Of a DNA stretch of 64,000 nucleotides, positions 7,707 through 15,964 are shown piece after piece. Numbering within the stretch: position 1 is the first letter of the stretch; every line of letters starts with the position of its first letter. The translations under genes and the position numbers were made by a program. The notes under the pieces were generated by a model. It was not told the DNA's origin, searched no databases, and saw only the letters and a program-made list of their open reading frames with translations. Location of the stretch: NCBI RefSeq assembly GCF_900156045.1, contig NZ_FTMX01000011.1, positions 1-64,000 on the forward strand, given 5' to 3'. Source of the stretch: Peribacillus simplex (GTDB lineage Bacteria; Bacillota; Bacilli; Bacillales; DSM-1321).

Positions 7707-9145
7707 ACGTACATTTCAACAGTTTGATAGGTGTCGTTTTGATATTAGCATGGGTCATCATGCTGTTTTACCCCATCACTTTTGCCGCTGATCTGCATGG
7801 ATTGGCGAAAGTCGATAAGAAAAAAGAGCTGGAAGAAGTTCAAGATATAAAAACCATGCCGCTTGTTACTGTGAAAATGGCTGACGCAAAAGGCGATGCA
7901 GCGATTAATAAAATAGAAAATGCATCATATTTCACTGAAGGTGAATACCGATTAACCAATATCAATGATGAATTGGCTTATACATCACCCATTGAAATGG
8001 ACGGATTTTTGAAAGCCGGGAAAGCGGAATACACGCCAGGTTATAATCTGATTTCCGCCGTATCGACGGATAAAGGGGCAAGTACTGTCAAAGGGAAGAT
8101 GCTGTATGCTCCCTCACAGTATCTCGATCATGATTTGGAAAGAACCATCCGCAAGGCATATCCGAATAAAATCATCCATGATTCATATTTGGAACCGAAC
8201 GAAGATGGAAAGCCTTTCTTCATTGCTTCAGTCGGACATTATTTGAAATACCGCAGCGGTCCCGTAGTGGACGGGGTGGTATTGGTGAATCCGGAAACGG
8301 GGGACACGAAATACTATCCAAAAGGAAAAGAACCTAAATGGGTAGATCGGACATTCACATTGGAAACAGCCCTGGAATATTGGACCTACTGGGGGAAATA
8401 TGTTCACGGGTGGAAAAACCAGTCCTTGATTGGGCCGAAGAAAGATGTCCTGATTCCTAATGAGGATAATATGCAAGTTACGTTTAATGAAAAAGGCGAA
8501 TTGATTTATGTAGTGGACTTTACCCGGGCTAAATCAAAAGGCAACTCCAAAACCCTTGTAGGTTATGGTGTTTTCAATGCCAAAACCGGTGAAATGACAT
8601 ACTATAAAGGCGTCACGTCCGTTCTGACTGGAAAGGAGGCAAAATCCAACGCAAATGCGAGTGAGTTTTTGTCTAAATATCCAGGCTGGAAAGCCACTAA
8701 TGGAATTTTCTATACGATTTATGGTGCTCCCACATATGTGATTCCGGTTACAAAGGGCAGCAAGTTCCAAGGTGTGGCGATCGTTTACGCCAATAGCGAT
8801 AATCCCCAAGTGGTCTTTGGGAAAACGAAAGACGAAGCTTTCCGCAATTATAAAAAACTGATTGCCTCTTTAGGGAAAGTGAGCGGTGTGACGCCTCAAA
8901 AAGGATTTGAGATGAAAGAAATAAAGGGGAAGGTAATAAGGATCAATGATGCCAATCTCTCAAATGGATACGTATTCCATTTGATCGTCGAAGGCAATTC
9001 CAAGAGGTTCTCGGTGGATCCAGGTGTCAATGCGCTTTCTGACATTGTGTTGACGAATGTAGGGGACCGGGTTGTGCTGAAGGTGATGGATATGGAAGAA
9101 GACATCGTTCCAGTCGATGAATTCACTAATCTGGACTTACCGTAG
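7703..9145 (+). CDS. Hypothetical membrane-anchored protein, 480 aa
   Basis: A single N-terminal membrane segment (SLIGVVLILAWVIMLFYPIT, about 7-28) precedes a large, probably extracytoplasmic domain rich in beta-type repeats (TGDTKYYPKGKEPKWV, GEMTYYKGVTSVL) and an OB-like C-terminal part (KGKVIRINDANLSNGYVFHL). No enzymatic motif recognised. The start is uncertain: TTG 7703 overlaps the preceding stop but lacks its own ribosome-binding site. An ATG at 7675, behind GGAGGGG, is in a different frame and would join this frame if one A of the CAAAAACA tract were lost. It ends at a strong bidirectional terminator. Confidence 0.65.
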   Translation: MNVHFNSLIGVVLILAWVIMLFYPITFAADLHGLAKVDKKKELEEVQDIKTMPLVTVKMADAKGDAAINKIENASYFTEGEYRLTNINDELAYTSPIEMDGFLKAGKAEYTPGYNLISAVSTDKGASTVKGKMLYAPSQYLDHDLERTIRKAYPNKIIHDSYLEPNEDGKPFFIASVGHYLKYRSGPVVDGVVLVNPETGDTKYYPKGKEPKWVDRTFTLETALEYWTYWGKYVHGWKNQSLIGPKKDVLIPNEDNMQVTFNEKGELIYVVDFTRAKSKGNSKTLVGYGVFNAKTGEMTYYKGVTSVLTGKEAKSNANASEFLSKYPGWKATNGIFYTIYGAPTYVIPVTKGSKFQGVAIVYANSDNPQVVFGKTKDEAFRNYKKLIASLGKVSGVTPQKGFEMKEIKGKVIRINDANLSNGYVFHLIVEGNSKRFSVDPGVNALSDIVLTNVGDRVVLKVMDMEEDIVPVDEFTNLDLP

Positions 9146-9194
9146 AAATGATAATGGTCCAGGTGGATACCTGCTTGCCGTCTTAGATATAAAA

Positions 9195-9234
9195 CATGAA
9201 AAAAGCATTGTTATCAGCAATGCTTTTTTTCATG
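9195..9234. terminator. Bidirectional terminator between convergent genes
   Basis: Stem CATGAAAAAAGCATTG against CAATGC, a T-run and CATG, with loop TTATCA; A-run on one side and T-run on the other serve both strands. Confidence 0.85.
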
Positions 9235-9251
9235 TCTTCGAATGATAGTCA

Positions 9252-9944
9252 TTATAAGTCCGATAGATTGAATGAATGGATGGATTCCATATAATATCCT
9301 TTTTGAATGACGGCTTTTATTGCGAAGTGCCCATTTATCCGTTTCCGCACCCGGTACAGCAGTGAAGCGATTTCTTCTGCCGTCACAATTTGCTCGGGAT
9401 CACCGACTCTCTCCGGCCATACTTGCTGGACAATCTCTTCCTTTGAAATAAGGTTGTCCAAATTTTCATAAAGCAGCTTAAAGCAATTGAATTCCTTTGT
9501 CGGCATTTTTATGGGTGTTTCTTCATTGATGATCACGGTCTGAAGGTGCTCATTGATCGTGACGGTTTGCTGGAACTCAGGGTTCACCGGAGTGAAATCC
9601 CGTGTTAAATCGTTGTCGATGGAAATCATGAATTCGATCAGTCCATTGATCAAAGTAATCGAATCCCCCGGTTCAATGTGACAGGGATTGCCCGGTACGA
9701 GCGGCATCTGGTTCACCGAGGTACCGTGTTTGCTTGCCAAATCCTCAATGAAAAGCTGTCCTTCCTCCATATAAATCCGGCAATGTTCCCTGGAAACGAA
9801 GTCATTGTAAAGCTTGAAATCAGCTTTGGAGTGCTGGCTTGCACGGCCGATCAGCAAGCTTTTCCCTTCAAAAACATAAGCGAATTCCTCGGTTTGGCCT
9901 TTGTGCAAGGCTCTTAATACAACCTTGAAAGTTTTATAGATCAT
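9252..9944 (-). CDS. FHA domain-winged helix fusion protein
   Basis: The 230-aa protein has an N-terminal FHA phosphothreonine-binding domain (about 25-110) with the expected signature residues: LLIGRAS, DFVSREHCRI, and DLASKHGTSVNQ. A C-terminal OmpR/PhoB-type winged helix (about 140-225; MPTKEFNCFKLLYENL, LISKEEIVQQVW, LLYRVRKRINGHFAIKAVIQ, KGYYM) follows. A phosphothreonine reader fused to a DNA-binding domain suggests a regulator controlled by a Ser/Thr kinase. No kinase or phosphatase gene lies nearby, so the partner must be encoded elsewhere. ATG at 9942-9944 with a weak purine-rich box upstream. Monocistronic. Confidence 0.8.
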   Translation of the reverse strand: MIYKTFKVVLRALHKGQTEEFAYVFEGKSLLIGRASQHSKADFKLYNDFVSREHCRIYMEEGQLFIEDLASKHGTSVNQMPLVPGNPCHIEPGDSITLINGLIEFMISIDNDLTRDFTPVNPEFQQTVTINEHLQTVIINEETPIKMPTKEFNCFKLLYENLDNLISKEEIVQQVWPERVGDPEQIVTAEEIASLLYRVRKRINGHFAIKAVIQKGYYMESIHSFNLSDL

Positions 9945-10264
9945 TCACTTCATACCCCTTAAAAAGTCTGAATATTTAAATTATTTTTATGGATTTATCA
10001 TTTTGGCTACATGGCTGTTTAGCGGGTTCAATTTTATAATTATAAATTATCAGTCGCTTACTTACTAACGAAAAAATGAAAAAATGCAAATTAGGCACAA
10101 AGCCATTATAACAAAGTGGAATGAAGGATGAAGAAGAAACTCTATTTTTGCTGATGTACGCTTTGACTGTGGGAGAAGTGCTTCCTCAAAGCCGGCCAGG
10201 CAGCACCGGAAGAAGTTTGCGATGAAAATGTACCTTACGCTTGTGGAAAAGGAGTTGACCAAAG
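9945..10264. other. Intergenic region, no secure gene
   Basis: The 320 bases are AT-rich at the left. A short frame from 10121 (34 codons, MKDEEETLFLLMYALTVGEV...) and another from 10223 (20 codons, ending KELTKGEYVER) might be pieces of one small gene broken by a frameshift, but neither is convincing alone. Confidence 0.35.
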
Positions 10265-10414
10265 GTGAGTATGTGGAGAGATAGGATAAATGCCTTCAGC
10301 ATCCTGCTGATGATCATTAGTATGATAGTATATATTATTTTTCCCCAGCCCTTTACCCTCATTCTGTACTGTATATTTGGCATTGCCTTTATCAGCCTGA
10401 CTTTATTGAATTAA
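10265..10414 (+). CDS. Small hydrophobic protein, 49 aa
   Basis: A GTG at 10265 follows AAAAGGAG with 10 nt spacing (an in-frame ATG lies at 10271). The product has two predicted membrane segments: residues 10-26 (AFSILLMIISMIVYIIF) and 30-48 (FTLILYCIFGIAFISLTLL). No family recognised. It stands alone and is followed by terminator-like hairpins at 10530 and 10559. Short, so moderate confidence, but the ribosome-binding site and uniform hydrophobicity favour a real gene. Confidence 0.5.
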   Translation: MSMWRDRINAFSILLMIISMIVYIIFPQPFTLILYCIFGIAFISLTLLN

Positions 10415-10524
10415 GACTACCCTTGAATGGAAGAGGGATGCGGGAGATGAAGCGGGAAGGAAGAAGACAGAAAAAGGTGGGGAGGCATTCTGAAAACATG
10501 AATCCTCCACACGATAGATGAAAT

Positions 10525-10555
10525 AAAAAAAGCCTGCCGAATCAAAGGCAGGCTT
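10525..10555 (-). terminator. Terminator-like hairpin
   Basis: Stem AAGCCTGCC/GGCAGGCTT with loop GAATCAAA; the A-run at 10525-10530 is a T-run only on the minus strand. No minus-strand gene ends right here, so its role is unclear. Confidence 0.5.
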
Positions 10556-10558
10556 CAG

Positions 10559-10604
10559 ACTGTAGACAACTTTCAAGAAAGAGAGTTTGCCTACAGTTTT
10601 TTTT
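10559..10604 (+). terminator. Terminator-like hairpin next to the relic repeat
   Basis: Outer stem ACTGTAG/CTACAGT followed by eight T; same design as the hairpins at 982-1024 and 47709-47747, and like them directly followed by the degenerate element. Confidence 0.6.
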
Positions 10605-10614
10605 ATTGGAAAAA

Positions 10615-10740
10615 CGTTCCAGTTGATTTCAGAAATCCGCTCCCTTTCCGCCGACTGTCTGCCAAGATTCATTAAAGCAAGTGCCTGTGGGGTCTCGTCT
10701 AGCTAGTTATTCGGCGGGAGTGTCGCAAATTTCTTCAATC
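10615..10740. repeat. Degenerate relic of the GC-rich interspersed element
   Basis: From left to right the relic contains TTCCAGTTGATTTCAGAAAT, CCGCTCCCTTTCCGCCGA, GCCTGTGGGGTCTCGTCTAG, CGGCGGGAGTGTCGCA and TTCAATCCAAT. These blocks match, in order, the reverse complement of the intact MITE copies. The ends are decayed and no target duplication is seen. The rest of the gene-free interval 10741-10914 is AT-rich and shows nothing else. Confidence 0.6.
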
Positions 10741-10914
10741 CAATGAGGGGTTTATCCATATAAAAAAGTAAAAAACATGAAGGGTAATCAAGTCTTCTTT
10801 AAAATCATCGTTCGGGTTGGGAGTTACTCTTAATAGATAAGGATGAGATTTTCATAAAAAAGTTTAATCATTTTGTGATGCTTATGCCATTAAAGCGACC
10901 GACTCTGGAATATT

Positions 10915-10948
10915 GAAAAAAAGAGGCCATCCTTTTTGGACAGCCCCC
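10915..10948 (-). terminator. Terminator of the CoxG-like gene
   Basis: Stem GAGGCCATCC pairs with GGACAGCCCC (with G-T pairs); the A-run at 10915-10922 gives a T-tract on the minus strand. It lies 10 bp past the stop of the 10959 gene. Confidence 0.7.
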
Positions 10949-10958
10949 TTTTCGCTAA

Positions 10959-11399
10959 CTATGAGAATACTGCAATTTTACGTGCGATGGATTCTGTTAA
11001 ACGAGATGCTACTTTTGGAACAGCCCATTTAATAAGTGGTGTTAACACCGCACCAGATATTCCGCCTGCATGGACTTCCACCGTACAAGTCATTAGTGTT
11101 TCACCATTAACATCTTCTGCAGTAAAGTGACCGCTTCCTGTAAAATTATCTGATAAACCTTTTAGTTCAAACTTAATATTTGAAGGTTCATTCCATTCGG
11201 TAATATCTACCTGCGCTTGTATGGTTTTTTTAATACCTTTCACACTACCTTCAAATGTCCAAATAGATTGCTTGTCATTTATGATTTCATGTTCTTTATA
11301 GGCTGGTACTGTCGTTGCCCATTTTTCGAGATCACTGACATAATCCCAAACTGCTTGTACATCTACTGGAACTACTACTGTATGCGTTCCCGTTGCCAT
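10959..11399 (-). CDS. CoxG-like SRPBCC family protein
   Basis: The 146-aa product begins GTHTVVVPVDVQAVWDYVSD and continues LEKWATTVPAYKEHEIIN, the hallmark opening of CoxG/START-like (SRPBCC) proteins, with a central GSGHFTAEDVNGETLMTCTV and a C-terminal helix containing KVASRLTESIARKI. CoxG proteins bind hydrophobic ligands and in other bacteria help attach CO dehydrogenase to the membrane; no CO dehydrogenase is present here, so the ligand is unknown. A longer frame reaches 11513, but the ATG at 11399 has a GGTGGGGA box 5-6 nt upstream and matches the family start. Confidence 0.8.
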   Translation of the reverse strand: MATGTHTVVVPVDVQAVWDYVSDLEKWATTVPAYKEHEIINDKQSIWTFEGSVKGIKKTIQAQVDITEWNEPSNIKFELKGLSDNFTGSGHFTAEDVNGETLMTCTVEVHAGGISGAVLTPLIKWAVPKVASRLTESIARKIAVFS

Positions 11400-11900
11400 T
11401 ATGATCCCCACCTTCACTATGTATGAATTGTAACTTTCCATTTCTACAAAATAATTATTACATAAAAAGCATAAACTTACATCACTAATTATACATAACT
11501 TTCCTTCTTCCAATCCTCCACAATCTGGCCCTTTAACGGAACAACTCCATTTTCAATCAACAGTTCATTAATGCACCTTTAAATTCAGATGTATCTCTGC
11601 TTACCTATCCTTTTATATTTAAACATTTTCTTGACTAATAAAACATTAAGGTTGCCTTCTTTTTTTCATTCTAAGGGACCGATGAGATATTGGCGCTTTA
11701 CACAATCGTCTTAGCGAACCTGGGAATTATCATGGATTTAACGCTACTTTAAAAGAGCCATTTTTATACAGAAACGGTATAATTAATTGTTAGAGGTAGA
11801 CATTAAAAAATGGACTGCAACTGAGTTTTATACCGTGTTTTAACTGAATCTTGAGAGAACGAACCTTTATACAAAAGTCAAAATAAGAAAAGGAGAAAAC
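11400..11900. other. Intergenic region without a gene
   Basis: About 500 AT-rich bases between divergent genes. A TATAAT at 11778-11783 could be the -10 box of the SelO gene but lacks a good -35. The segment at 11812 (AAAATGGACTGCAACTGAG) resembles the left part of the hairpin at 49394, itself similar to IS3-family ends. No ORF with a ribosome-binding site was found. Confidence 0.45.
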
Positions 11901-13358
11901 ATGACTAATGAAACAGGATGGAATTTAGACAATAGCTATGCGCGTCTTCCGGAAAAGTTTTTCACGAGCACGAACCCGACTCCTGTACGTTCACCGGAGT
12001 TGGTCATTCTCAATGAGAGTTTGGCTGGAACTCTTGGTTTGGACGTGAAAAAGCTACAAGGCGAAGATGGCGTGGCGGTGTTTGCCGGAAACGAGGTTCC
12101 TGAAGGTGCTTCACCCCTTGCACAAGCATATGCTGGGCATCAATTCGGTCATTTTAACATGTTGGGGGACGGCCGGGCGATATTGCTTGGCGAGCAGGTC
12201 TTGCCAGAAGGCGAGAGGGTCGATATCCAGCTGAAGGGTCCAGGAAGAACGCCGTACTCCCGCGGGGGCGATGGCCGGGCTGCACTTGGACCGATGCTGC
12301 GCGAATACATCATCAGCGAGGCGATGCACGGACTCGGCATTCCTACCACCAGAAGTCTGGCTGTCGTGACGACAGGTGAAACGGTAATCCGTGAAACCGG
12401 GCTGCCTGGTGCCATCATGACCCGTGTGGCTTCGAGTCATCTTCGTGTCGGAACCTTTCAATTCGCTGCAAAATGGGGCACGCTCGAGGAACTCCGGACA
12501 CTTGCCGACTATGCCATTAAGCGTCATTTTCCAGACATTGAAGCAGATGAAAGCCGATATCTCTCACTGCTGCAGGAAGTGGTCAAGCGTCAGGCTGAGC
12601 TCATTGCCCAATGGCAGCTGGTTGGTTTCATTCATGGGGTGATGAACACCGACAACATGACGATCAGCGGGGAAACCATCGATTATGGCCCTTGCGCCTT
12701 CATGGATGCCTATGACCCTGCAACGGTATTCAGTTCAATTGATAGACAAGGCCGCTATGCCTATGGCAACCAGCCGGTTATTGGGGGATGGAACCTTGCG
12801 CGATTCGCTGAATCCTTATTGCCGCTGTTGCATGATGACCAGGATCAGGCCGTTACACTGGCACAAGATAAGATTTCCATTTTTAATGATCTGTATCATG
12901 CTAATTGGTTAGCGGGAATGAGGGCGAAGTTGGGGATATTCAACGAAGAGACTCAGGATGAAGCCCTTATTAATGGCATCCTCAGCATGATGAAGAAGCA
13001 TGGTGCCGACTATACCAATACATTCCGTGCTTTGACCTTTGATAAAGTGGAGGATACGGTCCTTTTCGGTACACCGGAATTCGCTCAGTGGCAAGAGCTT
13101 TGGCAGGCGAGACTGGGCAGGCAGAAGGAATCGAAAGAAGCTTCGAATCAGTTGATGCAGGACAGCAATCCTGCAGTGATCCCACGGAACCACCGGGTGG
13201 AAGAGGCGTTGAAAGCGGCAGTGGAACAAGGGGACTACAGCGTGATGGAACGGCTTTTGGCTGTTCTTGCAAAACCTTATGCACACTGCGAGGAACAAAC
13301 TGAATACGCCGCATTGCCTGAGTCAACTAAGCCATACCGGACCTTTTGCGGTACCTGA
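11901..13358 (+). CDS. selO: Protein adenylyltransferase SelO (YdiU/UPF0061)
   Basis: The 485-aa protein is a full-length SelO pseudokinase that transfers AMP from ATP to Ser/Thr/Tyr side chains. Visible motifs: [38 protein letters not shown] (active-site Lys112), RVGTFQFAA and [12 protein letters not shown] followed by TIDYGPCAF. Asp251, Asn252 and Asp261 correspond to the proton acceptor and metal ligands known in the family. The C-terminus reads YRTFCGT, with cysteine where eukaryotic homologues have selenocysteine. AAAAGGAGAAAAC precedes the ATG. The family is linked to oxidative stress. Single gene with strong terminator. Confidence 0.95.
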   Translation: MTNETGWNLDNSYARLPEKFFTSTNPTPVRSPELVILNESLAGTLGLDVKKLQGEDGVAVFAGNEVPEGASPLAQAYAGHQFGHFNMLGDGRAILLGEQVLPEGERVDIQLKGPGRTPYSRGGDGRAALGPMLREYIISEAMHGLGIPTTRSLAVVTTGETVIRETGLPGAIMTRVASSHLRVGTFQFAAKWGTLEELRTLADYAIKRHFPDIEADESRYLSLLQEVVKRQAELIAQWQLVGFIHGVMNTDNMTISGETIDYGPCAFMDAYDPATVFSSIDRQGRYAYGNQPVIGGWNLARFAESLLPLLHDDQDQAVTLAQDKISIFNDLYHANWLAGMRAKLGIFNEETQDEALINGILSMMKKHGADYTNTFRALTFDKVEDTVLFGTPEFAQWQELWQARLGRQKESKEASNQLMQDSNPAVIPRNHRVEEALKAAVEQGDYSVMERLLAVLAKPYAHCEEQTEYAALPESTKPYRTFCGT

Positions 13359-13383
13359 TTATAAAACATGCATGTATGAAGGA

Positions 13384-13440
13384 GCTCCCGGGATTGAATT
13401 GATTTTTTGTCAACTTCAATCCCGGGAGCCATTTTTGTTT
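13384..13440 (+). terminator. Strong terminator of selO
   Basis: A perfect 15-bp stem (GCTCCCGGGATTGAA and its complement) with a 16-nt loop, followed by CATTTTTGTTTA. It sits between convergent genes. Confidence 0.85.
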
Positions 13441-13442
13441 AT

Positions 13443-13871
13443 TTAGTAAAAAAGTTTTGTTTGAAGAATGTCCAGGGCACGGTCAATATCCGCTAAATCT
13501 TCCTTTGATGCATGCTGCAGCCGGCTTTGGAAACGGGATTCCACGATTGCAAAAGCCTCGTTCATCATCATTTCCCCCTCTTTGGAGAGGCGGATGTATT
13601 GTTTCCGTCTATCTTCCGAATCACTTATTTTTTCGATTAAATTCTTTTCGCTTAATTTTTTCAGTTCACGACTCGTGTTAGGCATGGAAATGTGCTGACA
13701 GTCACTGATTTCACTTGGTGTGACAGGCTGGCTGACTGTTATATATTCAAGGATTTTATATTGTACCGGCGTGATGGAATCGGATTTGGCGTTTTGGGTC
13801 AATTCGTGTGTCACTTGATGTACGGAAGTTGTAAATGTGACCATTTTTTCAAAAAGAGCTTTTTTGTCCAT
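13443..13871 (-). CDS. MarR family transcriptional regulator
   Basis: The 142-aa protein has the MarR winged helix: ITPVQYKILEYITVSQ, PSEISDCQHISMPNTSRELK, KKLSEKNLIEKISDSEDRRK (wing with the DR signature) and QYIRLSKEGE, flanked by N- and C-terminal dimerisation helices. MarR proteins usually repress a neighbouring gene and release DNA on binding phenolic or oxidising ligands. The ATG at 13871 has AGAGAGGTGAAA upstream; a longer frame to 13919 has none. It is divergent from a flavodoxin-fold reductase with ATCAAA-rich operators between them, so it very likely represses both. Confidence 0.85.
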   Translation of the reverse strand: MDKKALFEKMVTFTTSVHQVTHELTQNAKSDSITPVQYKILEYITVSQPVTPSEISDCQHISMPNTSRELKKLSEKNLIEKISDSEDRRKQYIRLSKEGEMMMNEAFAIVESRFQSRLQHASKEDLADIDRALDILQTKLFY

Positions 13872-13893
13872 AACTTTCACCTCTCTTGTGAAG

Positions 13894-13973
13894 ATATCAA
13901 AAGTGTTATCAAAATACAATTATCATTTGACAACAAAAAAGGTACTGTTATAATTATTGTTATCAAATGATAA
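13894..13973 (+). promoter_or_regulatory. Divergent promoter region with MarR-type operators
   Basis: For the 13993 gene there is a TTGACA (13927-13932) and TATAAT (13949-13954) with 16 bp spacing. TTATCAAATGATAA (13960-13973) has perfect TTATCA/TGATAA arms and lies at the start point. A near copy, TTATCATTTGACAA (13920-13933), covers the -35 box, and further TATCAAAA half-sites occur from 13895. Binding at these sites would block transcription both ways. Confidence 0.7.
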
Positions 13974-13992
13974 GTAAATAGGGGGGTACGTC

Positions 13993-14580
13993 ATGAACGT
14001 GCTGGTCATTTACACATATCCAAATCATGAAAGCTTAAGCCATGCTTTTTTAGAAAAAGTCATCCAAGGCAGTAAGGAGAACTCCAACATAAAGGGGCTG
14101 CAGGTATTGGATTTATATGAAGAGGGCTTTAATCCGCTCTTGGTGTTCAATGAGCATAAACGAAGGCGTGATATGCATCGTGATCCTCAGCTTGAAAAAT
14201 ATAGAAATCAAATTACCTGGGCAGACAAGATTGTCTTTATCTATCCAATCTGGTGGGGGAGGCCTCCTGCAATGCTGATGGGATACATTGATCAATTGTT
14301 TTCTGCGAATTTTGCCTACAGGGATAAAAAGGGATTGTTCCCAGAGGGTCTCCTAAAGGGAAAGTCGGTCGTTTGTGTATCCACGATGAAGGGACCTGCA
14401 AAGTATCCGCTTCTCTGGTTGAATGATGCGCATAAATTCTTGATGAAAAGAGCGTTATTCAATTTTGTCGGAATCAAAAAAGTGAAGTTTTTCGAATTCG
14501 GAAATATGGAAAGCCCAAAGGGGAAACAGATTCAAAAGCTAGAAAAGGTTTATCGGTATTTCAGAAAGGTGGCAAGCTAA
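13993..14580 (+). CDS. NAD(P)H dehydrogenase (quinone)-type flavodoxin-fold protein
   Basis: The 195-aa protein belongs to the Flavodoxin_2/MdaB-YwrO group: MNVLVIYTYPNHESLSHAFL (FMN/FAD phosphate loop), LQVLDLYEEGFNPLL, WADKIVFIYPIWWGRPPAML (FAD-contacting YPIWW segment), and KGKSVVCVSTMKGP. Such enzymes reduce quinones, azo or nitro compounds by two electrons from NAD(P)H. AGGGGGG precedes the ATG by 7 nt. The divergent MarR gene and shared operators suggest induction by a quinone or electrophile. The C-terminal part is basic (KKVKFFEFGN). Single gene. Confidence 0.85.
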   Translation: MNVLVIYTYPNHESLSHAFLEKVIQGSKENSNIKGLQVLDLYEEGFNPLLVFNEHKRRRDMHRDPQLEKYRNQITWADKIVFIYPIWWGRPPAMLMGYIDQLFSANFAYRDKKGLFPEGLLKGKSVVCVSTMKGPAKYPLLWLNDAHKFLMKRALFNFVGIKKVKFFEFGNMESPKGKQIQKLEKVYRYFRKVAS

Positions 14581-14602
14581 GTTATTACGAGATAAAAAGA
14601 AG

Positions 14603-14628
14603 AACCCCATTCATAATGAATGGGGTTT
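14603..14628. terminator. Bidirectional terminator
   Basis: Stem AACCCCATTCAT/ATGAATGGGGTT lies between the convergent reductase and SSS permease genes, with an A-rich left flank and a short T-run on the right. Confidence 0.75.
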
Positions 14629-14635
14629 GCATTAT

Positions 14636-15961
14636 TTATGGTTTTGTTTTCACGAACCTCCATTTGTTCTTGATGAGGGTAAGGATCATACAAATCACCA
14701 GGATCGTCAATGAAGCCAATCCGCTGAACCATATGCTTTGGAATTCACTTACATAAGGCTGGATGATGTATGAAGCCACAATGGCAAGGATCGCGCTTAT
14801 CGGTATGTAATCAGCGACTTTCCCTTTGCTGAATACGATGACCAGGATTGGGGCCAGCAATGCCGAATATATATTGCCTGAATAAAATAAGAGCTCTAAT
14901 AGGTTTGGGGAATAGAAGAGTGTAGCAACGAAAACCAATCCTCCAATACAGATTGAAAGCAGGCAGGCCATCCTTATTTTTTGCTGGTCGCTTTTTTTTG
15001 TTTGTAATGGTTCAAGAATATTGGCTACGATCAGGCTTACCAATGAATGCAGGCAGGCGCCGAATGTTGAGGTGATTGCACTGAAAGCGCAGAGCACAAA
15101 AAGGATGAAAAAGAATGGTGTCGTTATTTTGTTTGCCAATCCATCCAGGATCGAGTGTATATCAGTGAAGCCTCCCGTAAAGATGACCATGATGAACAGG
15201 GATGAAAATGAGAGCGGGAATATGATCCAGATAAGGCCGGATAAAGAGAATGTTAAGGGAACCTTTTTCATTTCCATCATGAATAATCGCTGCCATGATG
15301 TCAGGTCAAAGAAAAACTGGCCGAACCCGACAAGAAGTCCTGCAAAAAGAAAACTCCATAGATCATACTTATTGATTACGAGCATGTATGGATGGTATAA
15401 GCGAATCCCATCATAAACAGGCTGAATCCCTTCCTTGACGAAAAAGTATAATGGAATCAAGATAACTGCGGCAAACATGAAGATGACTTGAAAAGCTGCG
15501 AACCCATGAATGAGCTTTAACCCGCCGAATCCAGCATAAAGGACACAGAAACCGAAAAAAAAGAACAACCCGACATACAGCGGTGTATCGAAAAGAAACT
15601 GACATAGTGTGGACGCGGCCATTCCCTGAATGAAAAGGATGTGTAAACTGGTTATGACCAGGATCACGATCAATATCCAATATCCGAGCGGGTGAAGCCG
15701 GGCTTTTAAATAGTCCCCGATGGTCAAACCCACGGGGAAATCCTGCCGAACCCTTTTCCCGATGAAGCTGAACATCGACAGGGCGATCGCTCCCATCAGT
15801 GCGTACCCGATCCCTCCGAAAACTCCATACTTCACCATCGATTCGGGGGAGGATAATATCGTTGTTCCTGTCACCCAGCGTGCCAGGAGGGAGATGATCC
15901 CTAAACCCATCCCGATTTGGATGGGGCCTTGTACGTATTCTTGAAATGTACGTGATCGCAA
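14636..15961 (-). CDS. Sodium:solute symporter family permease
   Basis: The 441-aa protein has about 12 membrane segments and the start typical of SSS (TC 2.A.21) permeases: GMGLGIISLLARWVTGTTIL, then GVFGGIGYALMGAIALSMFS. The central WQRLFMMEMKKVP and AFSAITSTFGACLHSLVSLI are also in family style. It is shorter than most SSS proteins (about 480-550 aa), mainly at the N-terminus. The substrate cannot be read from sequence. The start is TTG 15961 behind AAAGGAAA, only 3 bp after the response regulator stop, so it is the last gene of the histidine kinase-regulator-permease operon. Confidence 0.8.
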   Translation of the reverse strand: MRSRTFQEYVQGPIQIGMGLGIISLLARWVTGTTILSSPESMVKYGVFGGIGYALMGAIALSMFSFIGKRVRQDFPVGLTIGDYLKARLHPLGYWILIVILVITSLHILFIQGMAASTLCQFLFDTPLYVGLFFFFGFCVLYAGFGGLKLIHGFAAFQVIFMFAAVILIPLYFFVKEGIQPVYDGIRLYHPYMLVINKYDLWSFLFAGLLVGFGQFFFDLTSWQRLFMMEMKKVPLTFSLSGLIWIIFPLSFSSLFIMVIFTGGFTDIHSILDGLANKITTPFFFILFVLCAFSAITSTFGACLHSLVSLIVANILEPLQTKKSDQQKIRMACLLSICIGGLVFVATLFYSPNLLELLFYSGNIYSALLAPILVIVFSKGKVADYIPISAILAIVASYIIQPYVSEFQSIWFSGLASLTILVICMILTLIKNKWRFVKTKP

Positions 15962-15964
15962 TGT

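Noticed and set aside
10121-10285. Small genes at 10121 and 10223
   Set aside because: Very short frames without clear family or start signals; at most a broken small gene, mentioned only in the intergenic entry.
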